From NCBI RefSeq assembly GCF_905475345.1, contig NC_066587.1, positions 16,136,058 through 16,200,057 on the forward strand: DNA of 64,000 nucleotides, in the 5' to 3' direction. Positions 48,582-60,221 of this stretch are shown one piece after another. Positions within the stretch are counted from its first letter, which is position 1. Each line of letters opens with the position of its first letter. The notes beneath the pieces were generated by a model, which saw only the letters and a program-made list of their open reading frames with translations, ran no database searches and was not told where the DNA came from. This stretch comes from Vespula vulgaris (taxonomy: Eukaryota > Arthropoda > Insecta > Hymenoptera > Vespidae). Both the position numbers and the translations under genes were made by a program.

Positions 48582-49184
48582 TGTAGTTCGGTTATACGAG
48601 AAAACATTGATATCAACTATTCATACGTAACAGTATGGCCGTCGTTTCGCGGTACTTCTATGTTCATATGTAGATATATATTATACATACAAGTAATGCA
48701 AAGTCGAGAGAGGGGGAGGGAGGGAGAGAGAAAATTGGTTTAATCTCGGAACTTGTAGGCCAGGAGCTCCCCGTGGTCCTACTTTTACATCGCAAATGGC
48801 GATCTCCGAGTATAAGATACATTATATACTATATATGTAAAATATAGATATATATGTGTATAATATATATCGGATGGATAAGACACATGATACGATGAAG
48901 TTAAGTTAGCTTTATCGATTTTCGCGGAAATAATCGAGTAGTACCTTTTATTATTCGAAGTAGGAGTACAGTGAATTGAGGTGTAATATATTTAGTTAAG
49001 GAAAAAAAGAAGAAAGAAGAAAGAAAAAGTAAAGAAAAAATTAAAGAAAAAAAAAAAGATATTGTGATAAATAAATTGAACGCATTACGAACGAGAGATT
49101 TCCTTGCTTTCATAATTGTTATCTCTTGTTTCATTTTATTACGATTTCTTTTTTTTTTTTTTTGTTTAATCAATTATTAAACTT

Positions 49185-49328
49185 TTCCAGACCTTATCGG
49201 GCAATACGTTTTTCGGTCAGATAAAAAATTTCCTAACGTTAACATAGTTTTACAATTTGGAAAAAAAAGAAAGAGAAAATAATTAACTTGTTAATATCAC
49301 TTAAAAACTTTTGATCCGTTCCATATGT
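49185..49328. mobile_element. MITE family copy (degenerate)
   Basis: The right end aaaaacttttgatccgttcc matches other copies. The left part (ttatcgggcaatacgttttt) is weak. It is assigned by its right end and internal gttttacaatttgg. Confidence 0.35.
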
Positions 49329-49648
49329 TATTGTCAAATAATTATACGATTATATCTAATTATATCGATTAAATGTGTACGTATATTTACAAATATTTTA
49401 GATAAACGTTGAAAGATATTTAATTTCTTATCACCATTTACTAACCACACACACATACACACATTTATCTTATATATTAATTGTCTATATTTATCGATAT
49501 AATTATTTCCATATAAAAAAATGTAATATGTAATAATAAATATTTTATACAATACTGCTGAAAGTATCAAATATCTTATCGAAAATCTTATCGCCTATTA
49601 CTAATTAGTAATCGAAATATTTAACTAATAGATAATATATAAAACATT

Positions 49649-49685
<37 letters not shown>

Positions 49686-50478
49686 ATATACATACTTTTA
49701 ATTCCTTATGATTCTCAATAACTTTCGAAACTCCATTTCGTTTTAACGTTCCAACTATACACTTCAATAATTTATACTTTAATAATTCGAATACGATAAG
49801 ATGGCGAAACGTAGCGATTATGGTACCGTGAAAGAGGAACGAAAGTGAAGGCAAATTGAAACTTTCTCATTCGATATATTTTGAAGAAAGATAAGAAAGA
49901 GAGAGAGAGAGAAAAAAGAGAGAGAGAGAGAGAGAGAAAGAAGAGAAAAGAGAAGATATTCGAAGTGTTAATTAGTTGGTTAATTATAAATATCCGGTTG
50001 GAAGAGGAAAACGAGTTCTTCCATTTTTTCCCTTTTTTTCTCTCTCGTTTCATCCCTTCTTCTCTTCCTCTCTCTCTCTTTCACTCTCACTCTCTTTCTC
50101 TCTTCAGAAGCAAGCAACCAATGTAATTTCGTTTTTCCATTAAAGCACGTAATTGGTAAACTCTTAGATAGACTCTTAGTAATGAACATTAAGATTAGAA
50201 ATAAGCCGACGTAAGTACGCGTGTAAGTATGTACCTATGTATCTATATACGTATCGAAAGGAAATTAATTATCATCGTTCCGACGAAGAAACTTTTTCTT
50301 AAACTACTGTTTCGTACGTTAATAAGAGTAAGGATTAAGATATCCTTGAAGGAAAATGAAAGGAGATCAAAAAATAACAAAATGGAATTAACAGGAAAAA
50401 TGGTAAGTAAAGGAAAAGAAAACGAAATATAAAATAAAGATAAAAGAAAGAAACCGGACAAAAATAAACAATGACAGA

Positions 50479-50512
<34 letters not shown>

Positions 50513-50647
50513 TAAACAACGTATTAACAAAATAAATAAATAAATAAAGAAGGAAATTAATTTCTTTTTTTCTCATTTCTCGATGACGTTTCTATAACTC
50601 CTCGTTATTTACGAGTCGAGCACACTATGATTTTTATTACTATACAT

Positions 50648-50681
<34 letters not shown>

Positions 50682-51992
50682 TCATACATACATACACATA
50701 CATGATATATATATTATATTATATATATTGACACAGTGAATGTAAGTATATAGATTATCATGTATCCTACATACATCGTATCCCCGACCGATAAAGCGTG
50801 AAAATTTAAAAGGACGCGAAAAGCGAACACGAACGAGATCAATTTCAATAGACTGACTATAAAAAGAGAAAAAAAGTGTGCGAACGAGCGCGAGCGAGAG
50901 AAAGAGAGAGAGAGAGAGAATGTATATATATTCTCGAAAATGAGAACTCTCTGATAACAGGTTTCATACAAAAATACATTTTATTCAAGCAAGAATGTCT
51001 ATTTCACTAAGAATGTCTCTAATGTTTGACCTTGAACCAGTACATTATATCGAACGTTACCAACATGGTCGTTATTATTCGTAGAACGGAATAATACAAA
51101 GATTCGACGATTACTATAGAACGTCACGTAATAAAATAGAATAAATTTTGAAAAGACAAAGTTAAAAGAAGACACTTTTAATACTTATATATTACCAAAC
51201 GTTCTGGTATGATTAAATAAATGATCTAATAATATTACCCCGTTCGAAAGAATTGATTGGAAATTTGTAATACGAAAGAAGAAGAAAAAATACTGCTAAG
51301 GTGATTTTTAAATAATATAATTAGGTACACATCTTACTCTTCCTCGAGATTTTATTTTCAGTAATGTAAATCTACGAGAGCTTGTATGAAGACTTTTTTG
51401 ATTGTCTAGAAAGAAAACAAGAAACAAGAGAAAAAATAAATATATAAAATTAGCCTGAAAAGTCTCGGAGAAAGGCAGTAGATTAATTGATCGATTTTTT
51501 AGAGAAAAAAAAAAGAAAAAGAAAAGAAAAGAAAAAAGAAAAGAAAGAAAGGGAAAAAAAAAGAAAAAATCGTTTAGGGATGTTTGGCTCAAGCCCGTAT
51601 TAAAAATGTCGCCATTATACTTATCTTACGATACGACACATACATACATCTCTGTAACTTGATTGTTATATAGTCAAGAGATTTTGGATAGTATCGAATC
51701 GATCAAGATACATTCTAGGACACTGCGGCAGTAACATGCGTCTCTTAACGTTTCTGGCTTCATCGAAAAGTTCAATGACCTTTCCAATCTCTTAAATCTT
51801 TAGATTTGATATCCTTTCAGGTATCATATCAATAAACGAAACAACACGTATCGTTTCTACGATTCACGTAATATTCTCAAGTATCTTCTTATCTTTCCAT
51901 TCTTCTCACTTTCGTTTTTTATTCTCTTTTTAAACTCTATATAATTTCAAGTAAAAACAAAACAAAAAAAAGAAAGAAAGAAATTTATAGCG

Positions 51993-52555
51993 ATTTCTTG
52001 TCGAATACACAACACGTTTGATTATTTCCAATTATCAAGTTACGTTTCACCTAATCATACAAATATCCTCGTACTCCTTTATTTCCGTCTTTCTTAACGT
52101 ACAGAAAGAATGAAAAAAGAAGAAAGAAAAGAAAAACTAGAAATTACTAGGGCATATTATATCAAAGAAACCAGATTTCTTTTTGGTACGCAAGCACGTC
52201 AATTATTCCCGATTATCAAGTTACGTTTCACCTAATCTTACAAGTATCCTCGTATTTCTTATCTCCGTCTTACTTGACAGTAAACAAAAAGAAAAAAAGA
52301 AAGAAAGAGAGGAAAAAAAAATAGAAATTACTAGAACAGTTTATACCGAGAAAATCCGATTTCTTTTCCATACACAAGCAGGTCGATTATCGCCGTTTAT
52401 CAAGTTAACGTTTCACCTAATCTTACAAAATATCCTCCTATTCCTTATCTTTGTCTTTCTTGATGTAAACAAAAAACAAACAAAAAATGAAAAAAAAAAA
52501 AAAGAAAACACAGAAATTACTGAAAGACAGTTAACTCCGATTTCTTTTCGGAAAT
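51993..52555. repeat. Three-copy tandem repeat, ~182-bp unit
   Basis: The landmark atcaagtta(a)cgtttcacctaat occurs at about 52030, 52211 and 52395 (periods 181 and 184). Each unit also has a cgatttcttt(t) start, an A/G-rich tract and agaaattact. Copies have diverged at many sites, so this is an old minisatellite. It ends about 230 bp from JIL-1 exon 1. Confidence 0.85.
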
Positions 52556-52785
52556 TACTTAACGCATTAGATCTATCAATAAGATATCATCAAACAAAAT
52601 TATACGCGTATAGAAACGAAACAAAAAAATAACAAGTAAAAATGAATGAACAAATGAACGAAGGAATGAATGAATAAATAAATGAACGAGTAAATGAACG
52701 AATGAATGAATGAACGAGGAAATGAGTTAGTAAAGGTGTGAGTGAATGAGAGAGATGGAAATAGATACAGTGAAATAAGACATAC

Positions 52786-53020
52786 CCCCGTTCGATCGGT
52801 CTTCGTAGCCATTGGCAAGGTGTTCATGAGAGTCCCTGACGTCGAGGCTGTGGATGGCCTTGGTAAGGCCGTAACAAGCAGAACCGCATTTCCTGTCTTC
52901 ATCTACTATCGTTTCCTCAACGTTAACCTCAACGTCGCTCCCATCACTTCCATCTTCGAAATAACCACTTTCGTGTTCCGGATTTTTCATTTTGTTCGAT
53001 GCTCCCCTTCTCTTCAACAT
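52786..53020 (-). CDS. JIL-1: JIL-1 coding exon 1: acidic N-terminus
   Basis: Residues 1-78 plus one base. It starts at ATG 53020 (MLKRRGASNKMKNPEHESGY), the first ATG in the frame, with Met11 as an alternative start. The middle is acidic (FEDGSDGSDVEVNVEETIVDED), as expected for a disordered kinase N-terminus. The donor g|GTATGT at 52785-52784 leaves one base that completes Val79 of exon 2, making SNG|V|NLEDSGG. The link across 36.9 kb rests on phase match, strand, a coding-quality frame and the absence of a better candidate nearer exon 2; a cDNA read would settle it. Residues 79-93 are not conserved enough to prove the join. Confidence 0.72.
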
Positions 53021-53189
53021 ACTTTTCCAAATCGAACAACTTTTGATATTGTTCTTGTTTTCCTTTTTCTTCACACGGCTTTCTTTCTTTCTTTCTTTCT
53101 TTCTTTCTGTCGATCTATCTATTTATTTATCTCTTTGTAACTGTCTTCTTTCGTTATATTTTCGTTATTCGATATACGAAGCTTTTTAA

Positions 53190-53265
53190 TCTCGTAGATA
53201 CGTCACTGAGCGCGCGCGGTAAAATCGAATAAGTTACTTGCTCGCTATAACGAATTAGCTGATTA
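53190..53265 (-). promoter_or_regulatory. Candidate JIL-1 proximal promoter
   Basis: About 185 bp upstream of the JIL-1 ATG the minus strand reads ...gcgcgcgctcagtgacg. This is a CpG run followed by an initiator-like TCAGT, in otherwise AT-rich DNA. The leader would contain an (AAAG)n tract (plus-strand TTTC, 53084-53108). No TATA box is evident, and a promoter further upstream is also possible. Confidence 0.3.
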
Positions 53266-53619
53266 ATAATCGAACCATTCTATTTTTACTTCTACTTCTA
53301 CTTCTTTCTTTCTTTCTTTCTTTTTCTATTTCTCTTTCTTTTTTCTCGTTTCTCTTTAAATATGTATACACAAATATTTATGTGTGTGTATATACATTTA
53401 TATATATATATATATGCGTGTGTTTATATATATGGAATGATTAAAGAGACAACAAATTCACTGGCGGGAAATTTGAAAATCGAGAAAATCAATTTTTCTA
53501 TTTCTTTTCCCTATTCTTTTCTCTCTTCAAGGACGTATAATGTAGAAAAGAAAAATAGGGAGAAAAAATGAAAGGAAAAAAAAAAAGAGATTGTTATAAC
53601 CGAATTAATCTCTCGTCCT

Positions 53620-53998
53620 AATTTTTTTATCTCCTTTACCTTTTTCTTTTTTTTTTGTTACACGTTTGTCGTGTTCGTGTGCGATGTATTATTATTATCA
53701 CTATTATTGTTATTATTATTATAATTATAATTTTTTACTAACGTCACACCTCTCGTCGATTACGATCATGACGCAACAACGTTATCCCTCTCTTTCTCAC
53801 GAAGAAACTCGCTCTTCTTCCGCCGTGACATCGACGTCCTGATTTTTCTTCTTAAATCTTCTTAAATCTGTCTCTTCTTGTTCTTCTTGTTCTTCTTAAA
53901 TCTTCCTCTTCTTCTACTTCTTCTACTTCTTCTACTTCTCCTTTTTCTTCTTCACGATGAAATGGCAAAAATGTTAAGAAGCCACAGGAGAGACACCC

Positions 53999-54029
<31 letters not shown>

Positions 54030-54900
54030 AGAAAAAAAAAAGACTACGTGAAGAGAACGTGAAGAGCAGAGTAGACTAAAGTAAAGTAGAGTAAACTGAG
54101 CGAGCGAGCGAGTTAGTGAACCGAACTGAAGTGGGGGAAGAAATAAATGGCGAATTGAAATTCGATTCTAGACGATGTGGCCGAACGTGTCGTAACGAAT
54201 TCTTTCTCGTTTCTTTTACTGTAACAAAATAGTGATAGTAGTAGTAGTAGTAATAGTAGAATAGTAGTAGTAGGATAGTGTAGTACAGCAACAGCACAGT
54301 AGCAGCAGCAGCAGCAACAGTAGTAGTAGTAGTAAAGTAGTAGTAGTAGTAGTAGTAATAGTAAAGTAGTATTAGAAGTGTAGTAATATAATAGTAATAG
54401 TAGTAGTAGAGTTGTATCGGTGATAGTACGTGGCCGACGTGTTCCAATTCCTTCGGATGTATTTTGCCGTTTAAATGGTACAACACGGCGACGAGAAAGG
54501 AAAAATAAAAGTCGAGTAAAAGTGTCGCTTCGAAAAGGATAAAGAAACGAAATGTAGTTGGAGCCGACGACGACGACGACGACGAATACACGACTACGAC
54601 GACTACGACGGACTACGACGAGGTTGTGCTCTGTGCCTTCGTCGTTATCCTACTGACACACTTTCGTTGCGATGCTCGTTGCGCCGCTACGAAGGCGACC
54701 GATCCAAGAGAAGGTAGTGGAGAAGGAGAAGGAGAAGAAGGAGGGGGAAAAGGTGGGGTACATATAAGAGAGAGGGAGAAGGAGAAGGAGGTAGAGAAGA
54801 TACAGGGAGGAAGAAAAGAAGAAGAGATTACTATTGCAAGTACGATCTTCGACCTTGGACCTTCTCAGAGATTTGTCATATAAATATACGTACATGTACG
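53620..54900. other. GC-richer, triplet-repeat region upstream of JIL-1
   Basis: It holds (CTT)n at 53868-53952, (AG)n at 54000-54025, GTA triplets at 54236-54412, (GAC)n at 54565-54615 and AGG-rich DNA at 54713-54815. CpG frequency is visibly above background at 53750-53850 and 54540-54720. It could be 5' UTR or promoter of JIL-1 or of a gene to the right. No coding exon was recognised. Confidence 0.4.
54236..54412. repeat. (GTA/GCA)n triplet-rich domain
   Basis: Interrupted GTA, ATA and GCA triplets over about 175 bp, 1.2 kb upstream of JIL-1 exon 1. On the minus strand they read as Tyr/Leu/Ala runs, which I treat as repeat rather than protein. Confidence 0.85.
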
Positions 54901-55689
54901 ATATTATTCTCTCTCTCTCTCTCTCTCTTTCTCTCTTTCTCTTTTACTTGGACAATTTCTTACTTCTTATATTGGAATATTTTTTATCTTCTTTTGAATT
55001 CCCTCGTACGATCTTCCCGTTGGTCCAGTTGAGCTTTTATTTTTAACCGAGATACTCCTCTCTCTCTCTCTCTCTCTCTCTCTTTATCTCTTTATCTCTT
55101 TCTTTCTTTCTTTCTTTCTCTTTTAAAGAGCTTTCATCGGGTTATTTCATCTAATCCGTATCAGAATGTTTTTTATCGGAACTTTTCAAAGTATCCACGC
55201 GAACACACACGCACGCACATATATATACGTATAATCTCTTTTGTAATCTATTCTTCCGGTGTTGTGTCTGGACAGTCCAAAAGTCTAAAGAGCTGCTTTT
55301 TGTTTCATTTCTATTCTTCTTGTTTTCTTCCTCTTCTTCTTTCTTTTTTTTTTCCTTCCTTTCTTTCTTTCTTTCTTTCTTTCTCCTATTTTGTTTTATA
55401 CATTATCTATCTTAAAACGAAACAAAACGGATAGCCGATTGAGTTTAAGAAAACCACGTTGGCTCGTACTTTCACTGACAACGGTAGATGTGTACAGATG
55501 AAAGTTGTAAGGCTTAACACGTGCGCAAAAATTCTGTTTAAAAAGTTGCCAACTGTATAGCCTTTTAAGTATTCAGATGTTGCGTTGAGATAAAAGGAAA
55601 GAAAAAAAAAAATTGTTAACCAGTTGATGGATGCTGACATAAATGATAATGATAATGATAATGATGATGATGATGAATGATAGATCGAC

Positions 55690-55905
55690 AACGATAAATA
55701 TAAAGAAAGTGTAGTTTGGTGTACGCGCAACAACCGAGCGCAGTGCGTACCGGACGAAGGCTCGTTGCCGACTGACTGACTGACTGACGTCGTCCCTCTC
55801 CCTACCACTGTGCTGCCGCCGTCGTCGCCGACTCGACGAGTCACCCTTCACCGCTTCGAGCTAACAGCTGATTTGGAAAACACCGAGGTCCGCTTCAACG
55901 ACGTA
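55690..55905. promoter_or_regulatory. CpG-rich promoter-like patch
   Basis: A compact high-GC stretch (accgagcgcagtgcgtaccg, ctgccgccgtcgtcgccgac) with a (GACT)n run leading into a CRE-like tgacgtcg at 55785-55792. In such AT-rich DNA this resembles an active promoter or 5' UTR. Orientation and target gene are unknown. Confidence 0.35.
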
Positions 55906-56568
55906 TCTATAATCTCCCATCGCCCCGAACTTTGTTTTGTATTTCTTTTGTATTTCTTTTGTATTCTTATATTTCCTTTTTTCTTTCTTTTCTCTTCTTT
56001 TCTTTTCTTTTTTTTTTTTCTTTTTTTTTCTTTTACTTTTATCACCAATTATAAAGTCGACCTTTCGAGAAGCATCAATAATGCTTTATACTTACGTTTC
56101 GTGTTTCTAAATCACACGTTTTTTTTTTACACGTTCTTTATTCGCATCATTTAAGTATTATTATTTATTAATAATACTTTTTATCTTCCCTCTTGACATC
56201 TCCTCGTATCGCGTGAAAATTATTAATTGATTCGTTTGGACGGTAAATTTTTAATGATACTTCGTAGAACGTTTCCAAGTAAAATGACGAAATAAAAATC
56301 ACCTGTCCACAAGCGCGAACCTGGACGCGTATGTGTAGGATTAATGAACGTCGTTCGACGAATTCGTTGTCCCCTCTTTACGAGCACCAAACATGCAAAA
56401 CGATTCGAAAGAACGGGATCGCCCTGTCTCTCTTATGTGTACTTGTATTATATATATATACACACACGACGTGTACTGTGTGAGAGACCGAAGTCCCTCG
56501 ACGATCGTGATTCTTTCATATTATATTTCGTGTCGCGAGATCGGCCATGAACGCGAATGAAATTTCAG

Positions 56569-56680
56569 AATAATGGAAGAAGAAGAAGAAGAAGAAGAGA
56601 CACGGCAACGAAGACGACAGTGTCGACTCAAGCGAGAGTCCGTGCCCTGGTTGCATAATTTGTGGCAATTTGCAAAGTGA
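56569..56680 (+). other. Possible small coding exon (Glu run then Arg-rich)
   Basis: The acceptor-like gaatgaaatttcag ends at 56568. ATG 56573 opens 35 codons: eight Glu from a GAA repeat, then TRQRRRQCRLKRESVPWLHN, stopping at TGA 56678. A gtgaca donor-like site overlaps the stop. Composition is GC-richer than the background. No family was recognised. Confidence 0.2.
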
Positions 56681-57379
56681 CAGTGCCGTATCAATCGGTG
56701 ATCATTGTCATATTTTTCATTTCCTTCGTTATTACAAAAGTAGATAATTATTAAATTATATCTTCTACATATGTATATATATATATATATGTATGTATAT
56801 ATGTACGTATATATACATATACATTTTTAATGAAATATTTACGTAATAACAATACGTAAGTATCTATTAAGTAATCCAACACGATCTATCTTCGATTACA
56901 TTTCGTTACTATAACATTACGTTTTACACGTTATAATCGTCGAAATATAGATTTTTATGGGACAATTGAGACGTAACAGTATCGTATCTAGAAATGGATC
57001 TCTACCATTCTATTACTAGCAATTTTTGTTCCTTTTTTTTTTTTTTCTTATCCCATTATCAAAAATTTAATAATCAACAGTTTAATGCAAAGTATAAGAA
57101 GAAAAAAGAAAGAAAATGAAACAACAATTAAAAAATAATCAAAATTTTATCCGAATTCACCGCCATTTTCCACCGTCGTCTTGGTTAGTTAGCTTTATGT
57201 AAAGGCAACACGAGAACGTTATCGTTAGGCGGGATAAACTGCGAAGTCGAGTAGAACTCGATAAATCATGAAAGTATATGAAAGGCGTCGGTAGGGACAC
57301 GTCCACGTTCGTCGTCGTCGTCGTCGTCGTCGTCGTCATCGTCGTATAATTCGTCGTTGGCGAAAACACCAACGGCACC

Positions 57380-57560
57380 AACCAGGGCCGTGTCCTTAGC
57401 ATGAATATTCATTCACCCCTTCTTCCTGAACGAACATTACGAGGAACGATCTCGTCAGTCCTGATTAGGGTTCCCCTGTTCCTTCCGAGTGTCAAGTTCC
57501 CTGCCCTCCCCAGGTGGCTTCCAGGAAAACAACTTAGATACATATGTTGCAACATACGAA
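57380..57560. other. GC-richer island with a 12-bp palindrome
   Basis: Low-repeat DNA containing the perfect palindrome atgaatattcat (57401-57412), preceded by a (CGT)n tract at 57311-57350. Both strands stay open for about 80 codons. It is more likely regulatory than coding, but neither is shown. Confidence 0.25.
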
Positions 57561-57893
57561 TGTTACCAAATGCAAATATTAACGAAAGAAACAAACAGTT
57601 TTCGTTTTTCATTTTTTTCTTCTTTTTTTTTCTCTTTTTCTTCCCCTCTCTCGACAAATTGTTTGCATACGAGACTTGAAATTATTATTATTTTTTTTTT
57701 CTTCATATTATTATTATCATTATCTTCTTTTTTTTATTTCATTTAGTAGGATTAAATGTCGATAACTTATCGTTCTTTTATTTTTCGAAAGAGCAATTTT
57801 TTCTTTTTCTCTTTTATTTCTTCATTTTTTTTTTCTTTCCCCTTTCAAAACATCGCACCGGACTCGAAATTGTATTTTGCTTGCAATTATTGT

Positions 57894-57898
57894 TGTTG

Positions 57899-57929
<31 letters not shown>

Positions 57930-57953
57930 ATTATTATTATTATTATTATTATT
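57894..57953. repeat. (ATT)n microsatellite
   Basis: About 20 ATT/GTT units. Confidence 0.9.
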
Positions 57954-58242
57954 AATTTTCTTCTTTATTTAATAAAATTAAATATCAATAACTTCTTTAT
58001 ATATTGAAAGACAGTCCGCACACGTGCGCCATGTTTTCGATCAGGGTTGCGTAATTCATCGCAATTGGTAGATGATTTGGATCGCATAAGAGCGATGGTA
58101 AAAAAAAAATAATAATAATAGTAATAATAATAAAAAGGTGTAGGGTCAATGGTAAATTTATAAACGTTAAATAATGGATCAAGGAATAAAAAAAATAAAA
58201 GAAAGAAATAAAGAAACAAAGAAACAAAGAAAAAAAGAAACA

Positions 58243-58274
<32 letters not shown>

Positions 58275-59117
58275 AAAAAGAAACTGAAGCTTCTCGTTTA
58301 ACAATTTCAATTGAAGATATCTGTTATTGGTGTCGGAATAATTGAGATAATTTGCCAGAGTGGAAACCTTTCTCCCTCTCTCTCTTTCTCTTTCTTCCAC
58401 ACCATCATCTTTGCTTTCTCTTGACAAACTTCGATATTTCACTTAGTTTCCTTCTTCAATACAAATAATTTATTTAATTTCTGACGTGTTAATGTAATAA
58501 TAACATCCTATATATATGCACATATATATATATATATATGTATATTATAATAAATCTACTATCGAACGTTGAATTTATTGATCAATCAAGGTCACGTTTT
58601 ACCAACGTATAAAGAATGCAAGAGAGAAATTTTGCCATCAAATTATAATTTCAAGTTAAAACGTTGACGCGCGTTAACTTACGTTTCCTGATAGCGACGA
58701 TAAATTTTATAGTTTTGTCAAGTTTATGAATCGTCGAAAGATTCTTTGAATCGATGCCTTTAGAAATCGTAGATATTTAACGATTAGAATTGTTATAGTA
58801 CGGGATTAGTCAGAATATAATGACAGTCTTATCCCTGGGTCAATATTTCATAAGACTTTCTTTTCATATCTAAAGGAAGCCAGAGATTTTTTTTCCATTT
58901 TCTTTGACTTTCAAATAATATATTCTAGCATAGGATGGAAGAACAAAAATGAACTCCTCTAGGATTAACGTGTTTTCAATTTGACGTGTTGCAGTAAGAG
59001 ATTTTATCGGTTTTAGACAGTGGGTAGGCACTGTTACCACTTTTTGCTGTGATTTGCATTTATAATATCGTCTGTAAAGAAAAAGAGAGAGAGAGAGAAA
59101 GTGTGTGTGTGTGTGCA

Positions 59118-59948
59118 TGAAATAATAATTGAAAAAGATCATTAATTGACAGGATTAATTCAAGGTATATAAATTTTATTCGTAGAATGTTGAATCCTTG
59201 GGGAAAAAAAAAAAAAAATACATTTACAATTTCGTCTGTGAAAAAGAAAGAGACAAAGAAAAAAAGAGAGAGCAAGAGAAAGAAAGGGATTAAGATAATT
59301 AAACGTATTGGATAATTATACGTTAATCGTTGAAACATTGATAAAAATTATTGATCAATGTGTAACATAAAGATTAGTTTTACACTGGTTTCGTTTGTGA
59401 TAATTTAAAAATCAATATTGCACGGCACAGTGACAGTTTAAATTCGTTTCTATAAGATTACTATTTACAGCTAATCTCTTCGTAAATAAACCTAATATAA
59501 TCTAATATAATTATTTACGTAACAGTATTAATCGAATATGCATTTAATACGGTGTTAGAATTATTCTCTCTCAATTAATTTCTAAATACATCTATATATA
59601 TAGAGGGAAAGAGAGAGAGAGAGAGAGATAGAGAGTGAGAAAGATAATGGTTAAGAAAAATCATTACTTGACAAGATTAATTAAACCTATGTACTCTTTT
59701 TTACGTTGATCGTTCAAAACATTAAGAAAAATTATTAATCAATTTGTATTACTATTTCGTTTACGTAAGATTTGTTTTAATAATGCATTCGTGCGATTAC
59801 TTAAAAATCAATATTACACAGTGACATTTATATCATTTCAACGAACGTTATGTAATATAATGTAATTTATATAACAAAATTAATTGGACGTTCATCTAAT
59901 ATTGTATTACGATTATTTTCTTTTAATTAATTTCTAAATTTACGTATA

Positions 59949-59950
<2 letters not shown>
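59118..59950. repeat. Large tandem duplication (~300-480 bp unit)
   Basis: Copy 1 is about 59118-59601 and copy 2 about 59640-59950. Shared blocks, in order: ttgacaggattaatt / ttgacaagattaatt; cgttaatcgtt / cgttgatcgtt; aaaaattattgatcaat / aaaaattattaatcaat; taaaaatcaatatt; cacagtgaca; tcaattaatttctaaat / ttaattaatttctaaat. Copy 1 has an extra AG-rich insertion. Confidence 0.75.
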
Positions 59951-60009
<59 letters not shown>

Positions 60010-60165
60010 AAAGAAAAGCTTAAAAATATTTAGTTATTCATACGAGAGCGTCCTTTCTATCCTATTTTTGGAAAACATTCTCAATTCAAGTTCACCGTCC
60101 AGAGAAACAACGCATCAAGGACGAACATTACGTTGTCTACCATTGTTAAATCTTTTGTTCTCTTT

Positions 60166-60170
60166 TCTTT

Positions 60171-60221
<51 letters not shown>
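60166..60221. repeat. (TTTC)n microsatellite
   Basis: About 13 TTTC units. Confidence 0.95.

Larger units (their letters stand above)
15890..52785 (-). other. JIL-1 intron 1 (36.9 kb)
   Basis: The donor is at 52785-52784 and the acceptor ends at 15890. It is filled with microsatellites, about eight MITE copies, five tandem duplications and low-repeat islands. Islands with raised GC and few repeats are at 25535-25690, 27420-27560, 32160-32360, 34320-34470, 35440-35560, 41590-41730, 42120-42290, 43850-44010, 47755-47900 and 48740-48820. These are candidates for intronic enhancers or alternative first exons. A plus-strand exon candidate is at 37715-37809. No intact transposon ORF and no second complete gene was recognised. 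Confidence 0.7.
10823..53020 (-). other. JIL-1: JIL-1 / MSK-type kinase gene span (7 coding exons)
   Basis: Coding exons in order of transcription: 53020-52786, 15889-15815, 15457-15239, 15121-15006, 14027-13827, 13086-12658 and 12418-10823. All introns are GT/AG and every phase agrees, giving 2871 nt, that is 956 residues plus stop. The protein has an acidic N-terminus, an AGC-type kinase domain (about 94-365) with C-tail, a second CaMK-type kinase domain (about 480-725) and a Ser-rich basic tail. This two-kinase plan is shared by RSK and MSK. MSK/JIL-1 identity follows from segments such as GTGAYGKVFLVRK, DWWSVGVLTYELLTGASPF and GYSYVAPSILF. In flies JIL-1 phosphorylates histone H3 Ser10 on interphase chromatin; vertebrate MSK1/2 act downstream of ERK/p38. 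Only intron 1 (36.9 kb) is large; the others are 117-978 bp. Confidence 0.85.

Noticed and set aside
54076..54591. 171-codon minus-strand frame
   Set aside because: Mostly Tyr/Leu/Ala runs from GTA/GCA triplet repeats; no domain and no splice support.
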